Source of the DNA: Eunapius fragilis
Lineage: Eukaryota; Porifera; Demospongiae; Spongillida; Spongillidae
Direction: 5' to 3'
Length of the DNA stretch: 64,000 nt
Assembly: GCA_963681505.1 (NCBI GenBank)
Contig: OY811978.1
Location: 1,114,549 to 1,178,548 of the forward strand
The notes beneath the pieces are model-generated. The model saw nothing but the letters and a program-made list of their open reading frames with translations, had not been told where the DNA came from and searched no databases. Positions 11,511-23,324 of this stretch are shown piece after piece; within the stretch, counting starts at the first letter, position 1, and the number at the start of each line of letters is the position of its first letter. A program made the translations under genes and the position numbers.

Positions 11511-12059
11511 TTGTCTGATGCATTAAATATTCAACACGAAAGATCGCTCAAAACTTGACTATGAGTAGTGACTAAGGATGGGCTGAAATGCGTTATCCAT
11601 CACAAGCCTTTCACCCAGAGGCATGTTACATGGTGCAATGTACAAACCCATCGCAGAAAGGTTGAGAGATTTGTTGCTAGGTTTGTCGTCAAATTCAGAC
11701 TATGCAAGTAGTGGCACACATGTGTACTGCACACACATATGCCTACTCCTGTGTGTGTGGTCCTAATTCTGAGATGTCCACATCATCACGTGCCCATGTG
11801 GTTAGGAGGTGCCACTGTAAATCACCAGGAGTAGCCATTTGTATGCCTGCAGTGTGTGCCATATTACATGGACAGGCAAGTCCATCCTGCTGTGTGTTTA
11901 GTTCCATGGCTACAAAAGAATTGTAGTAGGTTTGTTGTTGAAATATTCATCGTTGCACAGACACACAGACACACTGCATCCCCAACTGTACTCCCCAGAT
12001 ATCAGAATGTTGAGTGTGCTCAAATGGGCTTTTCTCTCAATGTTTAAGACTTTAGTGGG

Positions 12060-12735
12060 TCCCCTCCTCCCTTCCCTCTCTCCTTCCTCCCCCTCCCTCC
12101 CTCCTCCCCTCCTCCATCCCTCCTCCCCTCCTCCATCCCTCCTCCCCTCCTCCATCCCTCCCCCTCCTCCCCTCCTCCATCCCTCCCCCCTCCTCCCCTC
12201 CTCCATCCCTCCTCTTTCCTCCTCCCCTCCTCCATCCCTCCTCCCTCCTCCATCCCTCCTCCCTCCTCCATCTCTCCTCCCCTCCACCATCCCTCCTCCC
12301 TCCTCCCCTCTTCCACCCCTCCTCCCCTCCTCCATCCCTCCTCCATCCCTCCTCTCTCCTCCCTCCTCCCCTCCTTCCCTCCCTCCTCCATCCCTCCATC
12401 CCTCCTCCCCTCCTCCATCCCTCCTCCCCTCCTCCATCCCTCCTCCCCTCCTCCATCCCTCCTCTCTCCTCCCCTCCTCCATACCTCCTCCCTCCTCCAT
12501 CTCTCCTCCCTCCTCCTCTCCTCCATCCCTCCTCTCTTTCCTCCTCCCCTTCCTCCCTCCTCTTCACTCCTCCCCTCCCCTCCTCCCCTCCCTCCCTCTC
12601 TTCCCCTCCCCTCCTCCCCTCCCTCCCTCTCTTCCCCTCCCCTCCCTCCCCCTCCTCCCCTCCCTCCCCCTCCTCCCTTCCCTCCCCTCCTCCCCTCACC
12701 TACTCCCCTCCCTCTCCTCCCTCTCCTTCCCTGTG
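12060..12735. repeat. Pyrimidine-rich minisatellite
   Basis: About 675 bases of imperfect units around CCTCCCCTCCTCCATCC, almost without purines apart from the A in CCATCC. Non-coding. Confidence 0.93.
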
Positions 12736-12834
12736 CCTCATATAACATGACCCACTGCTCAAACAGCACAGGGAATGTGTACATGTGTTGAGACATCACA
12801 ACTGGGTCTGTTGGCATGCATCTCTTTAGGCACG

Positions 12835-13060
12835 AGGGGAGGGGAGGGGAGGGGAGGGGAGAGGGGGACTCTAGTGGAGAAGGAGGAATGGACAGGAGGC
12901 ATGAGGGGAGGGGAGATATGGGATGGGGACTCCAGTGGAGGAGGAGGGATGGAAGGTTATGAGGGGGGAGGTAGATGTGGGGAGGAGGTGTATGCGGAGG
13001 GAGAGGAGGAGGGGAGGTGTATGGAGGGAAGAGAATGGGAGGGAGGGCTCAGAGATAAGA
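12835..13060. repeat. Purine-rich GGGGA/GGAGG tract
   Basis: Purine-rich on the plus strand, the mirror composition of 12060-12735 about 100 bases away. Purine and pyrimidine blocks in this order could fold back on each other. Confidence 0.85.
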
Positions 13061-13333
13061 ATGGTTTCACCTTTGTATGGCTGATTCCCACTAAGCCCCT
13101 CCTGGTGGAAATGTTTAACACCTTTGATGGCCTTGTTTGTTTGTACAGTACCAATGTAATTAACTCCCTCCCCACCAAATGTTTTCAAAGCACCTGTTGT
13201 ATGCCCCAGTAATTGAAGGACCACATGACACAGGGAAGCACTACCCAAGAGGGTAAGTAGAGAAATAGTTTCAGTGCCAATGAAGTACATGTGCCTGCAT
13301 ACACACCAGTACATGCTGATGGTCAGCCATATT

Positions 13334-13347
13334 GTGTGTATGTGTGT

Positions 13348-13422
<75 letters not shown>
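13334..13422. repeat. (GT)n microsatellite
   Basis: About 43 GT dinucleotides with two early A interruptions. Confidence 0.97.
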
Positions 13423-13423
<1 letters not shown>

Positions 13424-13865
13424 TGCTATGTCTGAGGCATCTGGACGTTTTAATGAGGGCTCATTGGTCAGATGAGGTGTTTTTATGCACACCCACAAAT
13501 CTATGGACAGAGAAGAACAGCTTTATCAATGGCTTTGGTTTTAACACCCGAACCTCTAAACGTAGACTCCCTGAAATGCAGGACTTCTACTGTATACCTT
13601 GACACATTATATATAGAAGTTTCACTGACTTGGACGGAAGATAATGAGGTGAGTCATCACCAGTGTTCATGTACAAAAGATAACTGTTTTGTTATTATTT
13701 CTGTAGCCTAGGAAACAGTTGATTTGTAGAGGCCTGGCTTCCTTCAAAGATACACAACCCAGATGGGGGGGCAGGCCAGATGTATATCACATTGTGTAAG
13801 GAAACCTGTAAAGTGATGGCAGCTTATTCTGCTATACTTAGGTGTGCAGTAAACACTCAAATCTG

Positions 13866-14075
13866 ACCCTACGTATGGGGAACCAGGGTAGTCCTGGACT
13901 GACCCTGCTTATGGGGACCAGGGTAGTCCTAGACTGACCCTGCTTATGGGGACCAGGATAGTCCTAGACTGACCCTGCTTATGGGGACCAGGATAGTCCT
14001 AGACTGACCCTGCTTATGGGGACAAGGGTAGTCCTGGGCTGACCCTACTTATGGGGACCAGGGTAGTCCTGGACC
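13866..14075. repeat. 35-bp minisatellite, about 6 copies
   Basis: The unit contains GACCCTGCTTATGGGGACCA then GGGTAGTCCT, repeated about six times with few changes. No coding function seen. Confidence 0.9.
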
Positions 14076-14507
14076 CTAATGTGTTACCAAGGTTACCTCT
14101 CTACTTATAATGTATTACCAAGGTACCTCCCTAATGTATTAAGTGTTACCAATATTTCTCAGGTGCCAACCCACATCTGGTCATCCTCAGAGGACTAAAC
14201 ATGCCTTCCCTGGTGAGCAGTACAAGATGACTCCTTCCTTGGGACCACTGCCTGGTCATCTAAAGACAGCCAAGTAACAGATTGTATAGCTGTGCGCTTG
14301 TTGTCATGACAACATCTCCCAGAGCCTGTTGGCCACACACTTCACCATTTGTGCTGTTGTGATGAAATATTACTATTTGAAGAGAAGCAACATAAGTTGG
14401 AGAAAAATGCCCTCTTCTTAGCAAAGACAAAGAGACCATGTACTTAAAAAGCATACTCATTGCTGCATTGAAATAGATTTGCAAATCTATATAGGTGTGT
14501 GCATGTG

Positions 14508-14628
14508 TATGCATCATGCTCGTTGAGTGTGCATGTGTTGTGTGCATGTGAACGTGTGAAGTGTGTATGTGTGTATGCATGTGTGGAGTGTGTGTATGTA
14601 TGTGTGTATGCATGTGTGTGTGTGGTGT
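14508..14628. repeat. GT-rich imperfect microsatellite
   Basis: Alternating GTGTGCATGTG-type sequence. Non-coding. Confidence 0.85.
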
Positions 14629-14699
14629 TACTATTAAGCTGTTGTATTAAGCTCTGACGTTTACTTACTATATTATTACAAGTTAATAAAAACATTCTC

Positions 14700-14947
14700 T
14701 AACGAGAGAATTGTTGGGATATAGGATTGACCAATGGTGGTGTAAAAAGCACGGAAACAAGAGTGACAGAAATTTTACTCGAAAATTGAAATAGGCCTAT
14801 ATTTAGCACACTCACAAAATAACAGCGCATGCCTGAGCAATGGGCTAAATATAGGCCTATTTCAATTTTCCAGTAAAATTTCTGTCACTCTTGTTTCCGT
14901 GCTTTTTACACCACCATTGGTCAATCCTATATCCCAACAACTCTCTC
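14700..14947. mobile_element. Foldback MITE-like element (long inverted repeats)
   Basis: Two arms of roughly 95-100 bp (from about 14700 and ending at about 14947) are near-perfect reverse complements around a loop of about 50 bp that contains GCGCATGCCTGAGC. The outer ends read CGAGAGAATTGTTGGGATAT and its complement. No coding capacity, so it is a non-autonomous element. The end sequence recurs at 56866-56905 inside the Ginger-like transposon. Confidence 0.85.
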
Positions 14948-14954
14948 GTATACA

Positions 14955-15038
14955 TGTGCAATTTTTAAAAATGTACTCATGATGGAAATTCAGGCCACTG
15001 TAATTCCGTAAGTCTAATTTCCAGTGTGTAAGAAAGAA
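14955..15038. repeat. Dispersed repeat copy (also near 63450-63533)
   Basis: Shares the blocks AAATTCAGGCCACTGTAA, CTAATTTCCAGTG and GTAAGAAAGAA with 63470-63533. It lies directly beside the foldback element and is probably part of an interspersed family. Confidence 0.6.
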
Positions 15039-15713
15039 TGAGTTTACATGTAGACTCTTTTCATTGCAAACTAGCCCAACCTAAGAAACCAGTCAAACCA
15101 CCCGTAGTCAGGTCAAAGAATATGGAGAGGATATCTGGAGCATTGGTTACCACCAGGTTGAGGTTCAATCTGCCATATAGGCAGCCAGGACCACTGCCTT
15201 GGCCCTGTTGATATAGGTTAGCCAGGACTTGTTGGAGCCTGCCATATAGATCTGCCTCGACCCCATATAATAATAATAATAATATATAGTAGGGTCATTT
15301 TAATCTAAAGTTAATAGCCAAAATTCCACAAGCTGATTCTATTATGAGAAGTCTACAGAGTGATTTTAAAAATAAGGTAAAAATATGACATTTTTCATAC
15401 TGTGTGTTACCTTATTAAAAGTTATTATACACCTGTTCAAATAACATATGCAACGCATATTACCATATACATACCCGCATGTTGTCATGAGGAACTACAC
15501 GGGCTCCAGGAGGACTGTACGATGGACTGTATGTGGTGCACATGACTTGTACGTGGTTGCTAAGTACGCGTTGCTATGTACATTTGTGTTCCATGCGGTC
15601 ATTACTAATATTGGTTGCTATTTATACATCAAACCCACAAGTGTGGCGTGAGACAAAGTCGTATTTCTTAAGGTGTAGTAGTGGTAATGCTCCAATCCAA
15701 ACACACTTCGTAC

Positions 15714-15812
15714 TAGTCTCGTTCCCAGGTCCAAGTACGTCACAGCTGCGGATGGATTACGCTAGAACTAGGATGTAATCCATCCGCAGCTGTGACGTAA
15801 TAGGTACTGGCA
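15714..15812. mobile_element. Foldback MITE, TAGTCTCGT family, copy 1
   Basis: Inverted arms around a short centre: CACAGCTGCGGATGGATTAC on the left is repeated in complement on the right. The left end reads TAGTCTCGTTCCCAGG, shared with the elements at 22822, 55877 and 56957. The right terminus is degraded. Confidence 0.7.
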
Positions 15813-16452
15813 TAAAAACATCTTAACCAACCAGACCATGTCCAGGGTGGTTACGGATCCAGAATCAGTTCAACTCTCTCCTTAAAGTTCCATTGCTGAT
15901 AGACAGCTGTCTGTATCACCACCCCATGCATCAGCATGGATTTCAGTTGTCCCTTCCCTCAGCTTGGGACTGTACCTTGACCCGAGTGAGTTTCAGACAG
16001 GAGTGAAGTGGTGGTTGGGGGTCAATCCCTTGGTGAGTTTGGATGGAAATCAAGTGGTTTGTCTCCTATATCCCAACTGCACGTGACCCTCTAGGTTACC
16101 ACTGTGTCACATGCATGCAAAAGAGGGGCCGGGTGATGCAACAACCAGGCACAACACTCTTCGCAACGTGATTTACATCACCTTTCAGCTAGCTGGTCTG
16201 TCTGCACACCTAGAAGTGGATGGGGACTAGATAATTCCAGGACGCGACTAGCAGACATCCTAGTTACCTATTTAGTATTGCGGCACCTCAGCTTTACACC
16301 TTTGACATTACCGTTACATCCCCGCTTAATTCCCTTAATACATTGGAAGCGGGCACGTACCAGGGGTGTTTCAGCAAAGGCAGCAGAGCACAGAAAACAC
16401 ACAGAAAATTGATCCCAAGTGTGGTGAGTTGGGCTGGCGATGTGTACCACTG

Positions 16453-19400
16453 CTATGGGACCTGGGGACCAGAGGCACTGAGGGTCTGCAGACCAGAAGC
16501 AACTGAGGGTCTTCTCACAGGGCCATTCATGGCAACACCCCCCACGTCAAAGGTACGTATAGGCCGCCCTAGCTTGCTATTGGTTAGAGCTTGATCAATC
16601 CTATCCCCATACACTCCTAACAAGAAAATGAACGTAGTTGTTTGTATGCACAATTGTGTCTTCGTTGTATTTTGTTGATTACTTGGAATAATAAATATTA
16701 ACACATGTGTATGCATTCAATGATAAAGTCCTGATTCATGGTTGTAATGCAACTGTATTTGAGAGAGGGGGAGGAGAGGGGGAATGAGTGAGGAGGGAGG
16801 AGGGAAGGAGAAAGGGGGATTGAGGGAGGGAGAAGGAGAAGGGAAGGAGAGAGGAGGAAGAGGAGGGAGGAGGGAAGGAGAAAGGGAATCATAAAATTAC
16901 GACTCGCCACCAATTGAAAATGATTTATTCTATTGGGGTGCGACCTGGCATTATGCAAAACCTAAGTCACGTATGACTGGAACTCATAATACTGATATGA
17001 AAAGTGAAAGTGTGAGGGGGAGGTGGTGTGACAGGAAGTGTGAGGGAGTAGGTGTGAGGGGGAGGAGGTGAGAGGTGGAATGTAATAACTTACAGGTCAT
17101 GACACCAATTAGAGATGTGAGGAGCAGATGGGGTGGAGGGGATGGAGAAGAAGGAGATGAAGATGAAGAAGATGAATGGGGAGGAGGAGACGATATGGTA
17201 GTGCTATTCTCAGGACCCACAGCTCCATCTCCATTTATGGAAGCCACAAAGATGGTGTATTTGGTAGCAAAGACAGAGACTTGTTGGACATATAGACATG
17301 GTGATGTGGTACAGGTAGTGGAGCCTTGACCAACAAAGGCACCATCACTAACAACCCTCACTGTGTACCTGGTCACACTACCTCCCTGGTGATGGAGCAA
17401 TAACATGTAACCATTGATAACCAGCAATAACTCTTCTTACCACAGGTATCCAGGATATCTCAAGATGGCGGGCAGTGTTGTTGGGGATATATACAGACAC
17501 CATCTGTACACCCATAGGAGGGAGGGCCACTGTGGAGAGATAGGTACATGTAGCTAAGGACACTAAGTACACCCATAGGAGGGAGGACCACTGTGGAGAG
17601 GTAGGTACATGTAGCTAAGGACACTAAGTACACCCATAGGAGGGAGGACCACTGTGGAGAGGTAGGTACATGTAGCTAAGGACACTAAGTACACCCATAG
17701 GAGGGAGGACCACTGTGGAGAGATAGGTACATGTAGCTAAGGACACTAAGTACACCCATAGGAGGGAGGACCACTGTGGAGAGGTAGGTACATGTAGCTA
17801 AGGACACTAAGTACACCCATAGGAGGGAGGACCACTGTGGAGAGATAGGTACATGTAGCTAAGGACACTAAGTACACCCATAGGAGGGAGGACCACTGTG
17901 GAGAGATAGGTACATGTAGCTAAGGACACTAAGTACACCCATAGGAGGGAGTACCACTGTGGAGAGATAGGTACATGTAGCTAAGGACACTAAGTACACC
18001 CATAGGAGGGAGGACCACTGTGGAGAGATAGGTACATGTAGCTAAGGACACTAAGTACACCCATAGGAGGGAGGACCCCTGTGGAGAGATAGGTACATGT
18101 AGCTAAGGACACTAAGTACACCCATAGGAGGGAGGACCACTGTGGAGAGATAGGTACATGTAGCTAAGGACACTAAGTACACCCATAGGAGGGAGGGCCA
18201 CTGTGGAGAGATAGGTACATGTAGCTAAGGACACTAAGTACACCCATAGGAGGGAGGACCCCTGTGGAGAGATAGGTACATGTAGCTAAGGACACTAAGT
18301 ACACCCATAGGAGGGAGGACCACTGTGGAGAGGTAGGTACATGTAGCTAAGGACACTAAGTACACCCATAGGAGGGAGGACCACTGTGGAGAGATAGGTA
18401 CATGTAGCTAAGGACACTAAGTACACCCATAGGAGGGAGGACCACTGTGGTGTCATAGGTACATGTAGCTATGGACACTAAGTACACCCATAGGAGGGAG
18501 GACCACTGTGGAGAGATAGGTACATGTAGCTAAGGACACTAAGTACACCCATAGGAGGGAGGACCACTGTGGAGAGATAGGTACATGTAGCTAAGGACAC
18601 TAAGTACACCATGGGGGAGGGGGACCACTGTGTAGCAATGGAGCTCAATTGAAGACCAAAGCAAAAGAAACCCAATGTATGGCTAATTAAAAATTCAGTA
18701 GTAGGTCCTTTGTTGCATCGATCCCAATAATATAAGCACACGTCTACAGTTGCCTTGGTTACACAAAACATTATTCAATATCTAAACTTACATGTTCTTC
18801 CAGAGGCTGACGTCACACTGCTGGTTCCAGCACATGTGTTGATGGCCACCACTGAGACAGTGTAGAGTGTGTCACTGATCAGTCCAGTGAAGGTGTTCTG
18901 TAGTGCTCCATTGGCAGGGATGGGGACCCGAGTGTTAGAACTGTCATTGATACTGACATTGTAGCTGGTAGGAACACCACCAGTGGTGGGAGGGGACCAG
19001 GTCACTGTTAGCTGGTCCACAGAGGTACTGCTTACTGTCAGGCCAACAGGAGGACCAGGGGAGGCTGGGGAGGAGGAGGAGGAGGAGGAGGAGGAGAAGG
19101 AGGAGGAGGAAGAGGAAGAGAAGAAGGAGGAGGAGGAGGAAGAGGAAGAGGAGAAGGAGGAGGAGAAGGGGGAGGAGGTGTACAAAAGCTCTATAGGGGA
19201 TGTACTTACCAGCCATGTGGAGAGTCACACTTCCTATAACTGCAGAGGAGCTCATGTCTCTGCACAGTACCTCCACCCTCTGGACTATGGTGTGGTCCCC
19301 AGTGACAACAAGTATGGACTTTTGACAGTACCCAGCCCCCTGGGGGTCATTGTAGGCCACCAGGGAACCACACCAGTCCATGGAGGAGGGGACTCCCCTC

Positions 19401-20106
19401 CCAGCACATGGGGGGTACTGGGCAAGGCTTAGCAACCCTCCCTCACACATATCCTCCCCAACTTCCCAATGTGTCATTGATGTCATCCCAGTGACCACGC
19501 AGGTACACTGGGCCACATCTCCAGGGCAGAGGGGCTGGGTATGAAGGGAGGGATCGCATGAGAAGTTCTGGGAGCTGACTGTGGGACGAGAAAGTTGTAC
19601 ATTAGGTGTGGTGGCTACCTATACCCCGAGCTATCAATGAATTTCCGTACTTGTAAATGTGAAGGAGCGAGTATATCAGGTACGGGCTATTTATAATAGA
19701 TAACGAACAGAGATCGAAGCAGAATCTCAACCGAGAAAGCTGCGCCTCCTACGAGGCACGCGGCTCTAACGCGCGATCTCTATCTGCTTTATAAAGTTTT
19801 AGTTTCATAATTAATGAGTTGGGAGCTTATTATCAGTAAAGTGCAAAGAGGTAGCCGCATTTTAATCATACGTCTAGCCACCCACCCCCCACCCCCACCC
19901 CCACTCCACACACACACACTGGAGGTGTCGCAATAATGAACACTTCTTCGCGCTATTGCAGAGATCACACATATGATCCATGCTATAGCGTACTGCAGTG
20001 CATGCGTGCTTAATAGTACCCTTAAGTATAATATTGCTCACAGATGAAGAGACGTACCTCCTGCAGCCAACGTTACCAGAAGAATTAGAAATAGCGTACT
20101 CGCCAT
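16453..20106 (-). CDS. Receptor gene 2: signal peptide, Ig-like, two FN3, tail
   Basis: Probable type I surface receptor. Exons read by eye: signal peptide 20058-20106 (MASTLFLILLVTLAAG); Ig-like 19210-19578 (123 codons, FSCDPSLHTQPLCPGD near the start, VLCRDM near the end); FN3-1 18792-19064 (91 codons, LTVTWSPP, TSYNVSI, DTLYTVSVVAIN); FN3-2 split over 17441-17529 (ISWIPV) and 17094-17385 (TRYTVRV, YTIFVASINGDG, then a Ser/Pro stalk), with a 55-bp intron between them. A possible last exon at 16453-16616 (GDRIDQALTNSK) ends in TAG. Phases agree from the signal peptide to 17094. The tail does not join directly, since T|GA would make a stop, so a membrane-segment exon is missing or was not recognised. 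A 61-bp repeat fills the intron before FN3-2. Confidence 0.72.
17516..18615. repeat. 61-bp minisatellite, about 18 copies, containing a splice acceptor
   Basis: Near-identical 61-bp units. On the minus strand each unit contains CTCTCCACAG followed by TGGTCCTCCCTCCTATGGG, which is the acceptor and first bases of the FN3-2 exon at 17529. The array lies just upstream of that exon in receptor gene 2. As 61 is not a multiple of 3, use of different copies would give different frames. Confidence 0.95.
19068..19185. repeat. GGA-rich microsatellite in the Ig-FN3 intron of gene 2
   Basis: On the minus strand it is the polypyrimidine tract in front of the FN3-1 acceptor (CTCCCCAG), expanded to over 100 bases. 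The glutamate-rich plus-strand frame is an artefact. Confidence 0.9.
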
Positions 20107-20694
20107 CAATTAATCCAATAATGACAGTTCAACCACGTGCGCATGCATCTTTTAAAAATTGGATGCGGGTGGGCTGGAAAGGCAGTTGGGAATTTGATGT
20201 GAGAGGAGGAGGTGGTGATGGAGGTGATGGAGTGTGCACACTAGCATCATAACCTCACATGCATAGCTATATATATAGGCTGTTAGTCATCATCAAATCC
20301 AACGTAATCATATTCACATCACCCATATGGCCATTACGTCATCACCCCCTGCACGGCTGGCCACCAGCTGACCACTCCTCCAGCCAAGTTGTTTACCTAA
20401 ACAATATATCATGGGTGTGGCTTGACCCAGCCCTACAACCGGCCGCTATAGTGACTGACCAATTCTTTCCCCTTAGGGAGGGAGGGGGAAGTGAGGGAAA
20501 GGAGTATGGGGCAGGCCTTGGTCAATTCGCTTCCATCTGTTAGCACCCTAAGTGATGGGACATATAGGTGTGTAGGTGTGTGTGTGGGGGGGTGGGGGAG
20601 ATCTGGCCTGGTAGATGCCTTTATTAATCCCTACATTAATTTACACCGCAAGTAGCCTCCTTAGAGATGGCCCTGTGATCCCCTTCATAGGTGG

Positions 20695-20995
20695 CTCTGT
20701 GAGGGAGGGTGGGGAAGGGGAGAGGTGGAGGAGGAAGGGTGGGGAAGGGAGAGGGTGGAGGAGGGAGAGAGAGAGAGTGAGAGAGAGGGGGAAGGGGAGA
20801 GAGTGGGGACGGGAGGTGTGGGGAGGTGGGGGAGGGTGAGGTTGGGGAGGGGAGAGATGGGGTGGGGAGTGGGTGGGGTGGAGGAGGGTAGAGAAGGGCG
20901 GGATAGGTGGAGGGGTGAGGGGGAGGGTGGAGGAAGGGGAGGGGAGGGGAGAGGGTGGAGGAGGGAAGGGTAGGGAGGGGAGGGAGAGGGAATGT
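20695..20995. repeat. GGGGA-rich purine tract
   Basis: Imperfect GGGGAGAGGGTGGAGGAG units over about 300 bases. Apparent frames are low complexity. Confidence 0.88.
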
Positions 20996-21250
20996 ACAAC
21001 TTCCTTACACGGCTACCCTCAGCATGGGCAACATTCAGTGGCCAATAAAATGTGTTTTGCATACTGAATGTAATATGTGGTGTGTGTGTGTGCACACTGC
21101 TTCATGTCTTGATCTGGCAGTTGGTCATTCAATTATCAAATATCCAATCTGCTACAAATTCATTGTGTTATGAAAAGAGACCACTCCTTCCATGTGGCCC
21201 CCCCACACACATAATGATGTAATGGACACTAAAGAACTAAGGATAGCCAT

Positions 21251-21251
<1 letters not shown>

Positions 21252-21337
<86 letters not shown>

Positions 21338-21358
21338 TGCACACACACACACACACAC
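21252..21358. repeat. (CA)n microsatellite
   Basis: About 50 CA dinucleotides with a few interruptions. Confidence 0.97.
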
Positions 21359-21612
21359 GCGGTGGTGTAGAACCATGGTCAGGTAAAGAAGGAAGTGTAG
21401 TGACCCGAGTGTAGTGATCTACATACCAATATGTGTTCAGTGTGCATGGAAATGGTTCAAGACATGATGCTGTAGCCCATGAATGAAGTGCTGTATGCTT
21501 ACCCCTGTCCCACCCAAGCAATGAGCACATCTGCAGGCCTGTGGGTAAGGCTATGCCCTTATCTCCAAGTTCACATCCCAGATGGACCTAGCATCTCTAC
21601 CATATCTTGCAG

Positions 21613-21678
21613 GTGATTGTGCCACCACAGCTCCTTCTCCTCCTCCCCATACCCCCCCTGTCCCCTCCCTTCCTGTCT
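21613..21678 (+). pseudogene. Isolated receptor-type linker exon (exon-like)
   Basis: Between a TTGCAG acceptor and a GTAAGT donor, 66 bases are open with phase 1 at both ends and encode a Pro-rich piece (CATTAPSPPPHTPPVPSLPV). The length and phases equal the first linker exon of receptor gene 5. No neighbouring domain exons were found, so it is probably a relic of a lost receptor copy. A more decayed version lies near 7350. Confidence 0.4.
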
Positions 21679-22239
21679 GTAAGTTATGGTATGGTGACCC
21701 AGAGTAACATCAGGGGCACACGGTCCTACCAAAGGTATCCCATCCACCTAGCCACCACCTCTATTGCAGTCTGTATGTAGTGGCACTGAAGGACACGTGT
21801 AAGTGTATCTTTTTTATTCACACCCAAGTACGTGCCACACCCACCACCCACAAGATGCGTTGGTGGCATCCCATTAGTGGGTGGGTGGGGTACGTACTTG
21901 GAGGTGTGAATTAAAATGATACCCTTACATCAGACTCATAGACCCCCCCCCCCCCCCCCCCCCCCATGTACGTGCATGGCTCATCACCTAGGCTGCTAAC
22001 AGATGGAAGTCAGTCCAATGTAGACCTTTTTAAGGTGAAGTCGTACAGAACACTGTTGGTAGCTTGCAGGGCCATAGCCAGAGGGGGGGGGTCGTAACCA
22101 AGGAAACCCGTAAAATAGCTAGTATAACCTGATTCTACTAGCTATGATACGCGTTTCCTTAGTTACGACCCCATCTGGCTGTGGCCCTGGCTTGTCCAGG
22201 GGAGTTGTAACCAAATAATACAATGGGGGAGAGGCGTGG

Positions 22240-22580
22240 TGTAGGGGAGGGATGAGGGAGTGGAGGGGAAGTAGGGGATGGATGAGGATAGAAGGGGAGT
22301 GGAGGGGATGGAGGGGGAGGGATGAGGGAGTGGAGGGGAGTGATGAGAGATGAGGGGAAGTAGGGGAGGGATGAGGATGGAGGGGAAGTGGAGGGGATGG
22401 AGGGGTGTGGAGGGGGTGGAGGGGGTGTGGAGGGGATGGAGGGGGAGGGATGAGGGAAGAGAGGGGATGGAGGGAGAGTGGAGGATGGGGATGGAGAGGG
22501 AGTAGAGGGGGAGTAGGGGAGGGATGAGGATGGAGGGGGAGTAAGGGGAGGGATGAGGATGAAGGGGGAGTAAGGGGAGG
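22240..22580. repeat. G-rich GGGATGAGGATGGA repeat
   Basis: Imperfect tandem units such as GGGGAGGGATGAGGATGGAG over about 340 bases. Confidence 0.88.
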
Positions 22581-22617
22581 GATGGGATGCAACTTCCCTA
22601 GCTGTGCTGGTGCCTCA

Positions 22618-22820
22618 TAGGTCACCCTTAGTCCTCTGGACCTCATGGGCCACCCTTGGTCCTCTGGACCTCATAGGCCACCCTTGGTCCTCTGGACCTC
22701 ATGGGCCACCCTTGGTCCTCTGTACCTAATAGGCCACCCTTGGTCCTCTGGACCTCATAGGCCACCCTTGGTCTTCTGGACCTCATGGGCCACCCTTAGT
22801 CCTCTGGACCTCATAGGCCA
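22618..22820. repeat. 28-bp minisatellite, about 7 copies
   Basis: The unit contains CCACCCTTGGTCCTCTGGAC then CTCATAGG. It ends directly at the foldback element starting at 22822. Confidence 0.92.
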
Positions 22821-22821
22821 A

Positions 22822-22943
22822 TCTCGTTCCCAGACCCAGATTCTCAACAGCTGCAGGTGGATTACATCACCTCTACGTGGAAAGTGCTTTCCATGTAGTG
22901 GTGATGTAACCCATCCGCTGTTGGGAATCTGGGTCACGTGACT
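22822..22943. mobile_element. Foldback MITE, TAGTCTCGT family, copy 2
   Basis: Left arm CTCGTTCCCAGACCCAGATT continues into GGTGGATTACATCACC. The right arm is its complement and ends GTTGGGAATCTGGGTCACG. Same family as 55877-56021; no coding capacity. Confidence 0.8.
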
Positions 22944-23324
22944 AGGAGGACCCAGGGTATGGATAAGTTAATACCCTCATCTTAATCGTAAGAAATGAGA
23001 TGGATTGATGCATAGCCACTAAGTACCAGTGACTTACCAGATTGGAGGCGTGGCATTCAAGCAATACGGTATATTAAAACACTTTATGTACCGGCCGATG
23101 ATAAGGTGGGGGTTTCCCAGGGACTTCCCCAATGACCATATATGGTTTTAATTAAACATGTATAAAATTTGCTTTTACTATTTAATACTGCAATAACCCC
23201 GCGGAAAGATGGTGTTGGCCAACTTATACTGAATTCGTGCTAAGTCATGCGGCTCTGTGTTGGTGACTGAAAAGCTTTTGTACTCAGCATGTTTGAAGAT
23301 GGCGATGAGGCCGAAGTGCGTTGA

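Noticed and set aside
11932..12817. Long open frames on both strands (Ser/Pro-rich and Gly/Arg/Glu-rich)
   Set aside because: Low-complexity polypyrimidine repeat; no splice sites, domain or start context.
16343..16594. Plus-strand 83-codon ORF
   Set aside because: It overlaps the minus-strand candidate tail exon (16453-16616), which has a better acceptor; no motif.
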